Notes under the pieces: generated by a model
The model's input: the letters and a program-made list of their open reading frames with translations, nothing else
Databases searched by the model: none
Told to the model about the DNA's origin: nothing
Made by a program: the position numbers and the translations under genes
In this document: positions 1-12,007 of the stretch, one piece after another
How positions within the stretch are numbered: position 1 is the stretch's first letter
Layout: every line of letters starts with the position of its first letter
Assembly: GCF_000276665.1 (NCBI RefSeq)
Contig: NW_004955487.1
Location: forward strand, 4,210,835-4,274,834
Length of the DNA: 64,000 nt
DNA from: Chinchilla lanigera
Taxonomy: Eukaryota; Chordata; Mammalia; Rodentia; Chinchillidae
Reading direction: 5' to 3'

Positions 1-3000
1 TACCGGGCTGTGTCTTAATGGGAGGGTGGAGAAGATGCTGATGATAATTCTGGGCTTTACAGAAATCTTAGCTGCCTTTTGGGCTTAGCTGTGGTTAACA
101 CCTGAATTCCACTTTGTATGCATGTGTGCCTGTGTGCACATGCATGCATGTGTGTCTGTGCACGTGTGTGTGTGTGTGTTGGGGGCATTTATGCTTTACA
201 CCAGTAAATCCTATCCTCTTAGTCTTCTTTTAGGGCTGGGATTCAATGTGGTACACTACCCCAAGGAGGTGCTTCACAAATCTCATATCATGGTCACTTC
301 TTTCTTACTCAGTTGGACATGGTGAGGGCTAACAACTTGACCTGCCTATCTGCATGTCCTGTGTGCTGTGAGCACGATCCTAGGACATCACCAACATTCA
401 GTCCAGGAGCAGATAGGTGTCCAGTGAGTGAATACTGTGCTTGAAGCTGTGGTCACTGTCAGTTTTCTGTCTGAGGTTGGACTGTGAGCTGATGGGATGA
501 TGCAGGGGAGCATGTCATACCCACGATAAGGCAGGAAGTGATGCCACATAAAGCCACCTTCTGTGCTGGCATTTCCAGTCAGTCATGTCTCTGTAGCTCT
601 AGATTTCTGTTTCCTCCCCTACTCTGTGACCCTAAATGTTGCACTCCCCTGCCATGTGTTCCCAGGACATGTCCCCATCACATGTTCCTTTTACACATCC
701 CAGGACATGTTCCCCAGGACACAGCCACTTGGAACAGTCCTCAGGGCACATTTTGGGCTTCTGCAGCATCCAACTGTGTCCTCCAAAGGGCACCACCAGC
801 AGGGCTTCTGGGCGGAAGGAAGGTGTAGGTACTCATTGTTTCCCTGGTCAGGCTGCTTCGGGCTGACTGAGGCAGCCTGGGTAAAATGGATAACCGCTGA
901 TGGAGGAGATGTGGGCATCATGGGAAGGGAGAGGGTGGAGTGACGCCCAACTTCCTGAAGTGGCCTACAGCAGGTAAACTGCTGAGCTACCCTAGCAGTG
1001 GAGAAACACACAAGAGAACCAGGGGAGGGGTGAGAACGTGGATCAGAATCCCAGGGTCTGATGTCCCAGCATGGAGGTGGCCATTTCTCCCGAGAAAGGA
1101 GAAGAGCACAGGAAGGCAGTCATATGTGGAGAGAGCTGGGGCCTTCCTGAGGGTGTCCAGAAGAGGGGGGCTGGAGAGGGAGAGGGACCTTGCCAGAGGC
1201 AGTGCTTGCATATCAGGACACTAATGTCTCAGGAGATGACAAGCGCCAGAAAAGACCCTAACAACCAGAGCCACTAGAATCCACTCAGCTTCCTTTCCCT
1301 GGAAGGTCAAGTAGCACCCACGTGGACCCATAACACCCTCCCAAGGGATTTTTGTTCCCAAACAGTCCCTTCTCGATCCTGAATGCCACCCTGGCACCTC
1401 AGTTCTCAAACCTCTAAAATTCTCTTTGTGTGTACTCTATGTTCTGTTTACAGTTTTCTCTGCTGCTAGGTGGGTGACTCAGTCTCTCCACCATAGCAAA
1501 GCTCTTCTTCTCCTAGTGAGGAGAAAGTAAGGCGGAGTGATCACAGAATTATCTTCAGAAGGCCAGGGAAGGGGAAAGCCACACGTCCTTGCTGGTTAAC
1601 GTTGCCTCATTCCACAGAAGAGCCGGAGAACAGAGACTTTGAAGAGCAATGGAGAAATCAGCAACATCCAAAGTACCTGCAAGGTCCTTCTGGTGGGATC
1701 TGACCTGTAGGGTCCAAGGGGGCTTTGCCTGGGGCTGGGCCCTTGTGGACAGGGTTTGAAAGATCACCTGAGGCAGGAAGGCTGCTGGGAATACCAATGG
1801 ACCCTTAAGGAGGTGATTGTTTGCTTGTTTTTACAATGAGAAAGATAATTTGTGCTGTTAGGATGACTGTCCAGAGCACACGGATGGTGACAGTTTGAAG
1901 ACAGAGGGCCTCACAGCCTTTGTCAGAGACCACCATTTTTTTTGTCTCATGTGAGATTTTGGAACAGCTCGGTTCCCCAGAGAGGGTCTCAGGGATCTAT
2001 TGCAAAAAGGGACTCTTTCCTGCCTCTGCCCCTTAGTGACTCCAGTCCTTCGTGTCTAGGATTCCAGTCTGTGACCTGACGGCTTGCTCACTCCCTTCAA
2101 AACATTTATTGGGAAGGAGACCAGGAAGTGGAGGAAGGAAAGGGGGAAAAGAATTAAGCTGTGTTACGTACGTGCACCAACTCTCAGTGAAGAATGCAAT
2201 CACGTACTGCAAATGTGGGCTTAAAAAAACCCACAATATATTAAAAAACCACCTTTTATTTGATAAGGCCTCTTCTTCGTATCTCTCCCAGGGATGTGGG
2301 TGTCTTGTGCTGCCAGGGGATTTATTTCCTCCCAAGGGGACAGGAAGGGATGGGAGCTTTGAAGAAAACTGGGCTCACAGGGAGGGTGAAGCCCTTCGGT
2401 CTCGTTCCCTTTGACCCTCACAGTTCTCGATGAGGACAACAGCAGAACAGAACCCACTTTCAGGAGAGCTCCTCCTGCTCCCAGATTCTGTTTAAATACC
2501 TCAAGCATGGCTCTAGGGAAATATGCAGCTGCTTCCAGCCAGGACAGGAGACCCACAAGAAGTCCTCTTTTCTACACCTGGGCCTGGGTGGAAATGTCGG
2601 CATCTCAGGGAAGACCCTGGGTGGTGCAGGTCCGGGGCTCTTTCAGGACATGCAGCACACCCCAGGGAAACCAACTGGGACTAAAGGAGCTGTCCGGGTC
2701 TCTGCATGAGCACAGGTGAGCACGCTGGACACAGCAGGTCGATAAACAGGTGTTGGTGCTGCAGCCTGAGCCCATGGGACAGAGGTGTCATTGATCATAC
2801 GGAAGATCCAGGGTTTTCCTTGCCAAATCCTGCAGGTGCAGACAGGGAACAGTGAGTCTGGCTTCTACTGAGCAAGCAGAGAGTGAAGAGAACTCAGGAG
2901 GACATGGAAAGCTTCCTTTTCCTCCAAAGATCATGCTGAACATCAGATGGCAGGATGCTGGGCAGCCCATCTGAGGGACATCTGGTCAACCCTCATCACC

Positions 3001-3474
3001 CTGGACTAAAGCCCTTTGAGGGGACCAGTTTTGCCTGTGACTTGCAATGTGTAATGTGCTCCACAGCCAGGTGGCCACTATATGCCCAGCTCCCTCATGT
3101 CCCTGGGCACAGCACACAGAGTCAAGACTCAAAGCCATATCTGGTCCAGAGTCTCTTTGGAAAGGACTGTGTGTGGGAGGGTGGGGACCTCATATGTTGT
3201 TGTTGGTGGTGACAGGGCTGGTCAAGGCAGATGGCTGGCCACCACTGTCAGGCCTGGAGGACAATGGACAGAACCAGTTATTGGGGTTGGAGGGTCAGGC
3301 AGAGGGTTTTAGTGGCCAGGATGAAGAGGACTGTGGACTTGTTCCCTGCAGTCTGCCTCATGGGCTACCCTGGGGTCCAGACCTCAGCACAGCTCAGTCT
3401 CACCCACAGGCCCCTGCCACTGTCAGTGTAAGCTGGGCTGACTGATTGCTGCATAAACCACTGGACTCTGAGCA
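1..3474. other. Gene-free unique DNA
   Basis: No coding gene is supported: the open frames here are short, overlap on both strands and show no domain. No SINE, LINE or LTR was recognised. An imperfect TG/CA tract opens the window, and near 660-720 the word 'cccaggacatgt' or a close variant recurs, a local degenerate repetition. Otherwise I see nothing. Confidence 0.6.
112..180. repeat. Imperfect (TG)n tract
   Basis: Alternating purine-pyrimidine DNA: interrupted TG/CA and 'gcatgcatg' words ending in a clean (TG) run before 'ttgggggc'. A simple sequence repeat that could adopt Z-DNA; the 67-residue frame across it is low-complexity. Confidence 0.8.
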
Positions 3475-3477
3475 AAT

Positions 3478-3692
3478 TACCTTTTTGAAAACTTTGGCAG
3501 CACTGGGACTTGAATCCAGGGCCTTCACATTGAGCGGCATCCCCAGCATTGTTTATTCTTATTTCGAGACAGGGTCTTGCTAAATTGCTATGCTTAGGCT
3601 GTACTGGAAGTCGTTATCCTCATATCTAAGCCTTCTAGAGTGCTGGGATTACAAATGTGTGCCACTGTGCCTGGCACAAGTCATCTCTTTTC
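3478..3692 (-). mobile_element. B1-ID dimeric SINE
   Basis: Read on the minus strand it starts 'gtgccaggcacagtggcac', continues through 'aatcccagcactctag' (B1 arm, Pol III box region) and ends in an ID-like arm ('ctcaatgtgaaggccctgg'). The arms are joined by an A-rich linker, typical of squirrel-lineage B1-dID SINEs. Diverged, so not recent. Confidence 0.8.
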
Positions 3693-3699
3693 TCCAAGC

Positions 3700-4435
3700 A
3701 TCACACTCTGTGCCTGTAAAGTAGAGATGGGACTGCAGCCCCTCAGAGGGCTCTGGGGAGGGTTAGTGGGATAATCTAATCTACATTTGGTGCCAGACAG
3801 GAAGCAATGCTCTGCCATCCCAGCATCACCTTCCCAGGGCTGCAGGTAGGGAAGCAGCAGGATGGGGTGCCCAGGAGTGATGGAGGGCGAATGATGGGAT
3901 GGAGCTTTCCTTGCTCCTGCAGTGCCTGTGGCTCTGCACGGCCCCAAGAGCACTGCTCACTTAAATCCACACAGGTTCCAGGGCAGGTAAACTCAGTGCA
4001 TTGTCTCAGTTATTCAGTCAGAGATCTGAAGGCTCACAAAGGCTGAAATACACTCCAGGCTGCACAGAGGAGGAGATTTGGGTCCTGGATCTGATTCCAA
4101 CTCCCATTTGCATGCCATGTGCATAGCGGGGCGTGCATGCAGTCTTAGGTAGCAGGTACAAGTGTGCACACTGGTACATGCACTTGATATGCCCAGAGTC
4201 TTCATGTGCATGCCTGTGTGCTCAGCAAGCCCCTGAGGGCAGGTGTCCCACCTTCTGCACCTTTGCACCAGTGTCCCTAGGGCACATCTTGTGTTTGTTC
4301 AGTGTTGGGAAGCTCAGCATTCTGTCCAGAGCTTTCCCCAGAAGAGGAGGGAATTTTCCCTTCCTCTAATTGTAGGCTCACAGCAGACTGACAGGGAAAA
4401 GACAACCGTGCCCTTTTTTGTGGGTATTTTTCCTC
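3700..4435. other. Gene-free DNA with MIR relic
   Basis: No gene. About 3,960-4,110 resembles a minus-strand MIR: 'ggctcacaaaggctgaaat' and 'gaggagatttgggtcctgg' fall where MIR has the 'aggttaagtaacttgcccaaggtcac' to 'ggattcgaac' block. A TG/CA-rich stretch with several 'gtgcatg' words follows at 4,100-4,240. Confidence 0.45.
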
Positions 4436-4439
4436 CCTC

Positions 4440-5205
4440 TCTGCAGAGCTTTCCTGAACATGATTAAAAATGGCAAGGAAATTAGCATGTGAAAATATGC
4501 ATGAGGGAGAAAACGGTCCTGCAGGAGGTCACAGCATCATGACACGGTTCCAGGTTCCCCAGGTGTACCTGCGATTCCAGGTTGAGTGAAAAGGAGGTGA
4601 AATCTCACTCTTGGCAGAGCCCGGCCCCTGCATGGCTTTCTTTCTTCCCAGAATCAGTGTGACTCTCCTTTGAAAGATGCTTCAGCTTGCCACTGATGTT
4701 CCCTGCCATCTCCCCTCTCGGATGCCCGTGCGGCTGGCAGGCAAATCAATTGGTCCAGCAGCTCTGCTGTCCAAGACATAGAGCTGGGCTGACATCTCCC
4801 AAAGAACCCCAGAGATTCGAGCCTGGGCACCTGGGTCTGTTCAATGCCGAGCAACAGGCAGGCACCAGGCTTGCTGTCAGCTGAGCAGTGAAAAGGGACA
4901 AGCTGCTGTGTCAAAAGTGACACGCCGGCTTCTGCTGGTCTTGCAAAGATATCGGCAGTGATGTGACTGTGGGCTGACATCGGCAACAGAAGTGGCTGGT
5001 TTCTGTGTTGGATTGAAATTCATCCAGCTCCCTGTGTTCACGGCGATGATTTCCAATGCTAATTCTCAGCGAGCCAGGCATGAAATATATTCACGGGCTC
5101 TGCTTGCGAGGGCCCTTTGGAGTTATTTGAGGTACCTGTGATGAAAACATCTGTGCCACTTGCTTTTGTGCATTTTTGTTCCCTTGGTTTCAATTATGCA
5201 GTCAA
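4440..5205. other. Repeat-free block, candidate conserved non-coding
   Basis: No recognised repeat or gene. The block keeps scattered CpGs and AT-rich transcription-factor-like words ('gcaaatcaattggtcc', 'gatttccaatgctaattc', 'caattatgcagtcaaag'), a texture often seen in conserved enhancers. Conservation is inferred only from texture. Confidence 0.35.
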
Positions 5206-5585
5206 AGAAACTTTGGGGGAGAAAGGGGTGATTGCTGATGTCGCCCCTTTCTTTCCTGATAAGATCAGGAGGCTGGCTGCTGCCTGAATAAGAGATGTAG
5301 GGGAGAAAAGGGGTGACTTTCATCTCCCCTAGCTGCCCCACTCCAGCCATGCAGATGAGGTGGTCTAAAAGCATCTCCAGCCCCGCTGAGTGCCTGGGGT
5401 TCCTGAGCCATTCTCTCCTGGCAGGACAAATGCGGGTGAGTTGGTTGAGATCACATCTGTGTACATAAGTAACTGACAGGGCTACAGGATACATAAAGGA
5501 TGGGGCAAGATAACTGAGTGCAGGAAAGTGCTGTGGGGCCATATGCATGCACATGCATGTGTGTGCAAAAGAGTGCATGGCTGTA

Positions 5586-5598
5586 AGTGTGTGTGTGT

Positions 5599-5629
<31 letters not shown>
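5586..5629. repeat. (GT)n microsatellite
   Basis: A nearly pure GT run with one TA interruption. It gives the Thr-His run seen in the minus-strand frame and is not coding evidence. Confidence 0.95.
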
Positions 5630-6544
5630 ATTTCCCATTAACACCTTTCTATCCAGTGCCCCACTCTTGAGAAGCCTTTTCTCCTTTCCAGATCTCTGCA
5701 TTTGTCCTTTCCTCAAAAATGTGCAACATGTACATCATGAAACCAGCAATGACCAGGGATCGAAGACCCAGCAACTGGACTAAGGCCAAACGAGGAGGCA
5801 GAGATGTGTGCCTAGAACCAGGCCTTCGGATCTCCTAGGAACTGTGGCCGAGAGAATCCCCACATGCTGCTTGTCTTCTGGGGGTTACTGCTTGTACAAG
5901 AATTGGCCACTTCACACCTTCTCTGTGTTCCTATGGGGGTGGACACTCACCCACCTGCCTCCTGCTCTCAAATCTAGTAGCAAGTTGTTTTGTAAAGAAG
6001 CTTGCATAGATTCCTGGAGCTGCTTTACAAGAAGTGGTCAACTCCATTATTCTGAAGGCAAGAGCTGGCATGGGAAGGTGAATGTGGTCACTTGGGTCTG
6101 TGGTAGGCCTGGTCTCCTCGAGACCCCTAGAGAGGAAGCATTAAGTGAAGCATGACCAGCAGGTCACTCTAGCTGACCAGCAGATCCACGGAGGGAGAAG
6201 GCAAACTCTGCCATGGTGACATGCTGGAAGGCCGGTGGGCACTCTCTAACATTCACTCTCCACTCCATCTCCATCTTTGGTGTGCATGTGAGAATCTGCT
6301 GCCCTCTCCTCTCTGCATATTGGTTTCTCTTCTCTCCTTCCATAGCTCTGTTCTCTTGAGCCTGATCCTCTCTCCGCTGCCTGGTGCTGTGTCTGTGAAC
6401 TCTTTGTTTTATGGTTCCCTGGGCAGGACCCACCAGTGGGCAGCCCTGGAAGGGAAGAGAGCTGAAGCTGGGATGTAACCCCCCATGGGGTCCCTCAAAA
6501 TGACCATGCACCTCAGTCCACAGAGAAGGCCTCAGTTTCTATAT

Positions 6545-6890
6545 ACTGATGGTCACTCAGGACCACCTTGGATCTAAAAGGATAATCCAAGGTCATCTTC
6601 TGAATCTCAGGATCCTCAGCTTGGTCACCCTGTGAGGCTCTGGTCCAACCAGCTAATCCTGGGTGAACTCAGAACTCTCACTGTGGTTACCCTGTGTGTC
6701 CCTTGGCCCACCTAGTAAACTCCAAGTGCTCTAGTACATGTTGGGATCCTTACCTTGGGATCCAGGTAAGGGGCCACCCTTACCTGGGTAGCCAGAGGCC
6801 CAGCTGGGTAATACCTGGTTATTTCTTGTATTTCAGGATCCTGACTTAGGTCACACCTGCAGTCCCTCTGCCAGGTGAGGTGACATATTC
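6545..6890. repeat. Degenerate minisatellite, about 60-100 bp period
   Basis: Successive units start with a 'tcaggatcct'-like word, then 'cttggtcaccctg', then a 'ctaatcctgggt'-like segment. Unit starts are seen near 6,555, 6,604, 6,668, 6,743 and 6,835. Units are diverged and of unequal length, so the period is approximate. Confidence 0.45.
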
Positions 6891-7177
6891 ATGTTCCTAG
6901 AGTTCTTGAGGCTTCCTGATGCACTTTTCACCCTACGTCTAGCCTGGTCCTCTGGTCTCTCTGCAGCTCCTAGGCTTCTTTCCAGTCCTGACCAATAACT
7001 CACCTGACTTATCCAATAACCCAGTAACCAATAACCCACCTCACAGACATACAAAAATAACAAAAAGCCAGCATTTCCAACTGGTGTGTGAGGGAGTCTC
7101 TGAAATGTGGGAAGACCTAACTGAAATATGGTCTTCATCAATGATCCTGAACCTTTGGTGGCACCTGGCATGTAGGA

Positions 7178-7560
7178 CTTTATGGTTTAGATCTGAAATA
7201 TTTGCCAAGTGTCTCATGAGTTTGCAAGGTGACTGGGGTGCTGTGCGCACCAGTGGATTCATCCATGGGTGTGTTCATAGCTGAAAGTGCTATAGGAGGT
7301 GGGGACTGGTTGGAGGAGGTCACCGGGGTGTGACCTGGAAGGGTGCGTTCCTATCCTTAGCTTCTCCCTTCTAACTCCACTTTTTGGCTGCCATGGGTTG
7401 AGCAGCATCCCTTTACCATACCCTTCTGCCATGAGGCTCCCGCCATGGAGCCACTGACCATGGACTGCACCCACCGAAACTATGAGCCAAATAAACCTTT
7501 CATCCTTTAAATTGTGGGTGTCAGGTATTGTGTCTCAGCAATAGAAAAGTGACTAATACA
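7178..7560 (+). mobile_element. Solo LTR, MaLR-type (ERVL-MaLR)
   Basis: It starts near 'tatggtttagatctgaa', contains 'ggattcatccatgggtg', 'gtgacctggaagggtg' and 'tggctgccatg', and ends with 'gagccaaataaacctttc', 'gtgtcaggtattgtgtctc' and 'gtgactaatac'. The AATAAA lies in the expected R-region. No internal retroviral genes flank it, so it is a solo LTR. Confidence 0.75.
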
Positions 7561-7561
7561 G

Positions 7562-7830
7562 AGATCAACTCAAAGCTAAATGCGAGTATCTCCAGTGCTG
7601 TCCAGCATCCTAATACAGGGAAATACAGGAAAAACAAGGTTTAGGAGAGCAAGGAGAATCAAGCGAGGGAATAAGCAGTGGTCTGCACACCATAGCTGCT
7701 GGTCCTGCCTGAGACCTTGCTGGGAATCTCCTTGAACACTAGACCCTTTCCAAAACACAGACAGAATCAGGGTCAAACATAGCAGCTAACCTGATTTTTA
7801 AACATGTTTTTGGGCAGAGTGTGTGTGTGG

Positions 7831-7875
<45 letters not shown>

Positions 7876-9424
7876 TAGGGAGAGGAGATGGAAAGCCAGG
7901 CTGGAGGCAGCAGGCGTGGAGAGAGTTGGTTGGGCATGTTAGAGGAGACGGATTTGGGGATTCTTTCTTTCCTCCTAATTATTTCTGGATGGCTGCTGTG
8001 TTTTCTCCCCTCCTGTCTTAACTGCATCGTTCAAAGTGTCTGACAATCGATAGGGCTCAGGCTGAGAGCCCTTGGAAGGAGCCAGGCGGCCACTTTAGCT
8101 GCCAGGCAGGATGGAGTCAGAGGGTTTGGGCAGAGACCCAGGTCGGGAAATGAGGGCTCTGCGGGCCCTGCAGCTGCCTCCCATCTCATGCTGTTTAGCT
8201 CCCCTGGGATGCAAGCCATGGGCCATCATGTTGCCAAAGCCCTTCCTGTAGCCTGCCTGCTTCCTCTTTCCACTTTTCCATAGCCCATGAGGGAGACAGG
8301 GCCATGTTCACTTGGTGCATGTGGACACTCAGGAGCCTAGGGATGCTGACCCTAGACAGAGCTCCAGTCTGTGAGGAGAGCTCTTCCCAGGGTCATAGGT
8401 AGGAGCGAGCTACAGGGTGCTTGATCCTGGGGGCTGCTGCTGCTGCTGTTTTGTGAGGAACTAAGGCTCTAGGCCCCACACAGTCTCCCCTTTGGCAGGA
8501 GGCTGTGACCTACATCTGCTCATGACTCTGCACCTTCCAGGAAAGGGGATGGCTCCTCTGAGACAGCTCCGGATCATTTCCTCTGTGCCCAAAAAGAGAG
8601 TCTGGTACCTGGGTCACCACCGAGGGCCTCTACAGCAGCATGGAGAGAAGTGACAACCAGCAGGAGGACCTCACGGTGGTGCAAGGAGGCCAGGCAGGGC
8701 CACTGCACACTTCTAAAGTCTTGGATGAATATGACACTTGTATTCTGAGATACCCTAGCCAACACATGCTTCCTTCTTCATGAGGAAACATGAAGCTCGT
8801 GTCAGTCTAGTGCACCTCGAAAATGCCAGGAATGAAGGCAGAGGAAAGCTGTCTTTATTCAGTTGCAAGGAAAGATGCAGCATTCATGTCTGCCAGGCTT
8901 AGGGAGGGATGGGTAAGACAAAGCACCTGTCTGCCAGGAGCTCAGGGAGAACGAGACACCACTGCAAAGAGCTGGGAGAGGGCAGAGGCCTCTCTGCAGG
9001 GCAGAGAGAGATGTGCATTTGCACATGGCTGGGGAGCTGCGACTAATGTCACTGTCCTGGAAACCCCCAGGAGCACAGAGGAAGCGATGGTCAGGATGCA
9101 GCCTCATTCAGCCCAGCACTGCTACCCGCCTCATGCCCATTGTTCTTTAGGAAGCAATTGGACTCCTGCACAAGGTGCTCAACAGACACAGAAAGAAAGA
9201 GCGGCTCCCTGTGTCCTTGCTTTCCTGATACTCCGAAGGCCAGAGGGGAATGAAGACAAGGAGGGAAGGCTTCTAACCCTCAACTGGCTTTAGTTAATTC
9301 TACTCACTAGATGTTTGTTTTACGTACCTTTAAAAAGGTATCCCCAGCTGAATTTGAACCATTGTTATTAACACAGAAAAATACATTATGCACTCTAGAA
9401 TTGATGAAATGGCGGATTAGCACT
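7562..9424. other. Gene-free unique DNA
   Basis: No gene or dispersed repeat recognised, apart from the (TG)n at 7.82 kb and a short (CTG) run at 8,433-8,450. The 156-residue plus-strand frame at 8,823-9,293 has no domain, splice context or homology that I recognise. Confidence 0.55.
7819..7873. repeat. (TG)n microsatellite
   Basis: A long, nearly pure TG run with one 'ggtt' interruption near the start. Polymorphic-type simple repeat. Confidence 0.95.
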
Positions 9425-9525
9425 GTGTCTTTGGAGTCAAATCTGTGCCTTTTTAAAAATTGAGGCTCAGTTTAGTTGTCTGTTCAATGGGAACTCCTAC
9501 CCTGAATGTGACGCATTTGACGAAG
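9425..9525 (+). mobile_element. MIR fragment
   Basis: 'tttggagtcaaatctgtgcc' followed by 'ttgaggctcagtttagttg' and 'gtctgttcaatgggaactcc' follows the order of the MIR sense strand ('cctcagtttcctcatctgtaaaatggg'). Short and diverged. Confidence 0.55.
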
Positions 9526-10814
9526 TGAGTGTGAGCCCAGCGGTGGACTGAGCCCAGGGGTACCAGAACGGTGCCTACCTGTCAAGGGTGATTCCTTCAG
9601 GAAGAAGCCCTGCGCTTTTCTGTGGGCCCAGGCCAGTGTCCAGCAGATTGGCAGTGTCACAAAACCATGATGAACCTCTGTGTGTACCTCTGTGAACACC
9701 GCTGGCCTTTGCTGGCTGGAGCTCAGTGTCTGGCAGGCCCCTCTTTCCAGGTTCTGCAGACCAAAGGACATGGAGAGGACGCCCCGGGCAGCTGCAAGAT
9801 CCATTTCTTTCCAGCTCCTCCCTGGGCTGTGCTAGCCCAGCACTCAGGCACTTAATAATGCAGACAGAGGCTCTGCCCTATTAATTATTAACTGTCCTTT
9901 TTGCATTTCTAAGGACAGCTCCGAGATGAGCTCCCAGGCGAACTGAGCAGGATGGAGAGAGATCTGCAGACACAGACAGAAGCTGCCCTGGTGCTCTCTG
10001 CTGGGGGACCTCCCAGGGTGTGTTCCGGTCAGGCCCTCAGGTCCAGCAGTATGTGGCTGCCTCTTCCTGTCCTGCACACGTGCCAGGGCACTCTGTGCAC
10101 GGGAAGGCACTGGCAGGGAGGGGGTCTCCAGGAGGAAAGGGCAGAGCCTGGTTCCTTTGTCTCTCCTCTCCAACGAGTGTGCCCTGCATGCCCTCCCAGC
10201 CCAGCACACTTTCCCGCCAGCGTGGGTGGGAAATCGCTCTCCCTGCTAATTGTGGTACACACATGGGTTCTGCAGCAAGCCTGCTGCTCCCCCCAGAAGC
10301 CCTGTCTGCTGCCAGCCAGCCCAGTCACGCTTACCGAGTCCTGCACCACAGCGGCCAGCAGGCACCGCGGGGTGCACCAGGCCCGTCCTGCAGCCCTGGC
10401 AGCTCTCAGGCGCACAGCCACAGGCTTATTACAGCCAGAGCCAGGGGAGGCTGGCGGAGTCCACGCCCTCGCTCCTCTTCTAGACTCTCTCATGAGTTCT
10501 GAGGACTCCTTTGCCCTGGAGAAGGAAGATTTAAAAATTCAGGAGGAACAAAAGAAAGAAAAAAGAAAAAAGCCTGGCTTACCTCTTGCACTCCAACAGG
10601 GCAGGACCACTGATATCACCACTGTTCAAGAGTTGTAGGTGGGGTGAAGGGTGATGGAGGGGTACCCAGTGCAAGAAGGAGCGGTGATCCAGTCCCTCGG
10701 TGGCCAAGCGCTGCCAAAATCCTCATTGCCCAACCTGAATGGTCACCTTTCCTGTTCCTCCTCAGGTGCAGTTTATGGTAACTTTCTGTTGGATTTCTCT
10801 AATCAGAACCTCAA
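9526..10814. other. Gene-free GC-rich unique DNA
   Basis: No repeat recognised. Several long frames overlap on both strands (228, 160, 154 and 121 residues between 9,844 and 10,638), which is what GC-rich non-coding DNA gives; none shows a domain. An AT-rich core 'ctattaattattaactg' at 9,880-9,896 sits in otherwise CpG-bearing DNA and could be regulatory. Confidence 0.5.
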
Positions 10815-10817
10815 CTC

Positions 10818-10938
10818 TAACTGTACTTAGTGGTGCACACCTATAATCCCCAGCACTCTGGGAGGCTGAGGCAGGAGGATCACTATTTCAAGCCCAGGCG
10901 GGGCTATTTTAAAACTCCACTACTAAAACAGTCTTTGT
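10818..10938 (+). mobile_element. B1-type SINE arm
   Basis: Contains 'tagtggtgcacacctataat', 'cagcactctgggaggctgag' and 'gcaggaggatcac', the B1/7SL-derived head. The ID half is absent, so it is truncated or monomeric. Confidence 0.8.
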
Positions 10939-11221
10939 TTCAAAAGAACACCACTTCCCCTCCACTCTTGGAGATAAGGCACTTACACTTGGACCGGAAG
11001 ATTAGCAGGAGGAACAATGATTGCTAAACCCACCACCGTGCTAGCCATACCGTGCAGAGCGTATGGTGTCTGTAAGGAATTCCTGCAAACAGTGCATGCT
11101 GGTTGTTTGTGGACTGGCCTGTGATGGGCACAGGTCTCTGTCTACACAGAGAAGTGGAAGCAGATACTTGGATAGTGAATCGCAGATGGGAAGAGCGAAA
11201 AGACCTGTCCAAAAACCGAAC

Positions 11222-11312
11222 AGGGCCGAGGATATAGCTTTGTAGCACAAGTGCTTGCCTGGCAAATGCAAGGTCCTGAGTTCAATTCCTGGTACAAAAA
11301 ACTAAAAAAGCA
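11222..11312 (+). mobile_element. ID-type SINE
   Basis: 'ggccgaggatatagctttg', 'gtgcttgcctggcaaatgc' and 'gagttcaattcctggtac' followed by an A-rich tail: a tRNA-Ala-derived ID element with recognisable A and B boxes. Confidence 0.85.
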
Positions 11313-11429
11313 GAACAGGCAGCTGTAGGCTGAGGACTAGCTGGAGAGTCCATGAACCAAGGATGCAGAGAGAGGCCCCCACATTGGAGGGACCCAGTGG
11401 GAGAAGCAGCTTTTGGTCTCTCCTCACCT

Positions 11430-12005
11430 GGATTAGTTACCTGTCACTGGTAACAAATCGCCACACATTTAGTGGCTTCAAACAACACATAGATACTATC
11501 ACATAGCTCCCGTGGCACAGGGGTGTGGGCCTGAGTCACCGGGCTTTCACTCAGAGTCTCACAGAGGCACCACAGAGGTGTTAACCAACTGCATCTCATC
11601 CAGATGCTTACCTATGCAAGGGCTCAGGTTGTTGGAGGAAGCCATGTGTTTTTGGCTGTGCAATCAGTGGCCCCAGCTTGTAGCTGATTGACTGCTAGAG
11701 GTGCCCCTCAGTTACTGGAAGTTTTCCTCAGCTCCTGGAGGTCATCTATAACTCCTGGAGGTCACCCTCAGCTCCTAAAGGTCTCTCTCAGCCCCTGAAA
11801 AGTCATCAACTGTCCCTGCCACATGGGCTTTCACAATGGCTCTCCCAGTTGACCCGGACTGCAAGGTTCTGGGTAAGAAGGGGTTGAGGCAGCACAGTGA
11901 CCACAGGTGATGGTCAGGCATGTCCTGTTGGTTAGAAGTGAGGTCCAGGCTCTACCCACATGCAAAAGGGACCAGTTTCCACAGGGCATGAGCACCAGGA
12001 GGTGG
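11430..12005. mobile_element. Ancient mammalian LTR relic (MLT1-like)
   Basis: 'taacaaatcgccacacattt' and 'agtggcttcaaacaacaca' match the antisense start of a widespread mammalian LTR; 'ggaggaagccatgtg' and 'agttgacccggactgcaag' lie further in. The family name is uncertain. The region is unusual in carrying a 20-bp tandem expansion. Confidence 0.5.
11701..11820. repeat. 20-bp minisatellite, 5-6 units
   Basis: Exact 20-bp phase: each unit begins 'gt' and contains a form of 'cctcagctcctggag' (11,701; 11,721; 11,741; 11,761; 11,781, with a decayed sixth). The ancestral LTR has a single 'cctcagttcctgg'-type word, so this is an expansion inside the element. Confidence 0.75.
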
Positions 12006-12007
12006 TC

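Larger units (their letters stand above)
5206..7175. other. Gene-free DNA with two tandem repeats
   Basis: No gene is supported. The 197-residue minus-strand frame at 5,123-5,716 is read through the (GT)n tract and has no domain. The interval contains the (GT)n at 5.6 kb and a degenerate minisatellite at 6.5-6.9 kb; a small run of 'ccaataac' words lies at 7,010-7,040. Confidence 0.6.

Noticed and set aside
5123..5716. 197-residue minus-strand frame with Thr-His repeats
   Set aside because: The repeat is simply the translated (GT)n microsatellite.
7178..7560. Intact endogenous retrovirus
   Set aside because: Only LTRs are present here and at the other LTR sites; no gag, pol or env sequence lies between any pair.
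9952..10638. 228-residue plus-strand open frame, with a lysine/glutamate-rich end
   Set aside because: Overlapped by three other long frames in both orientations; the charged end comes from an A-rich stretch. No domain seen.
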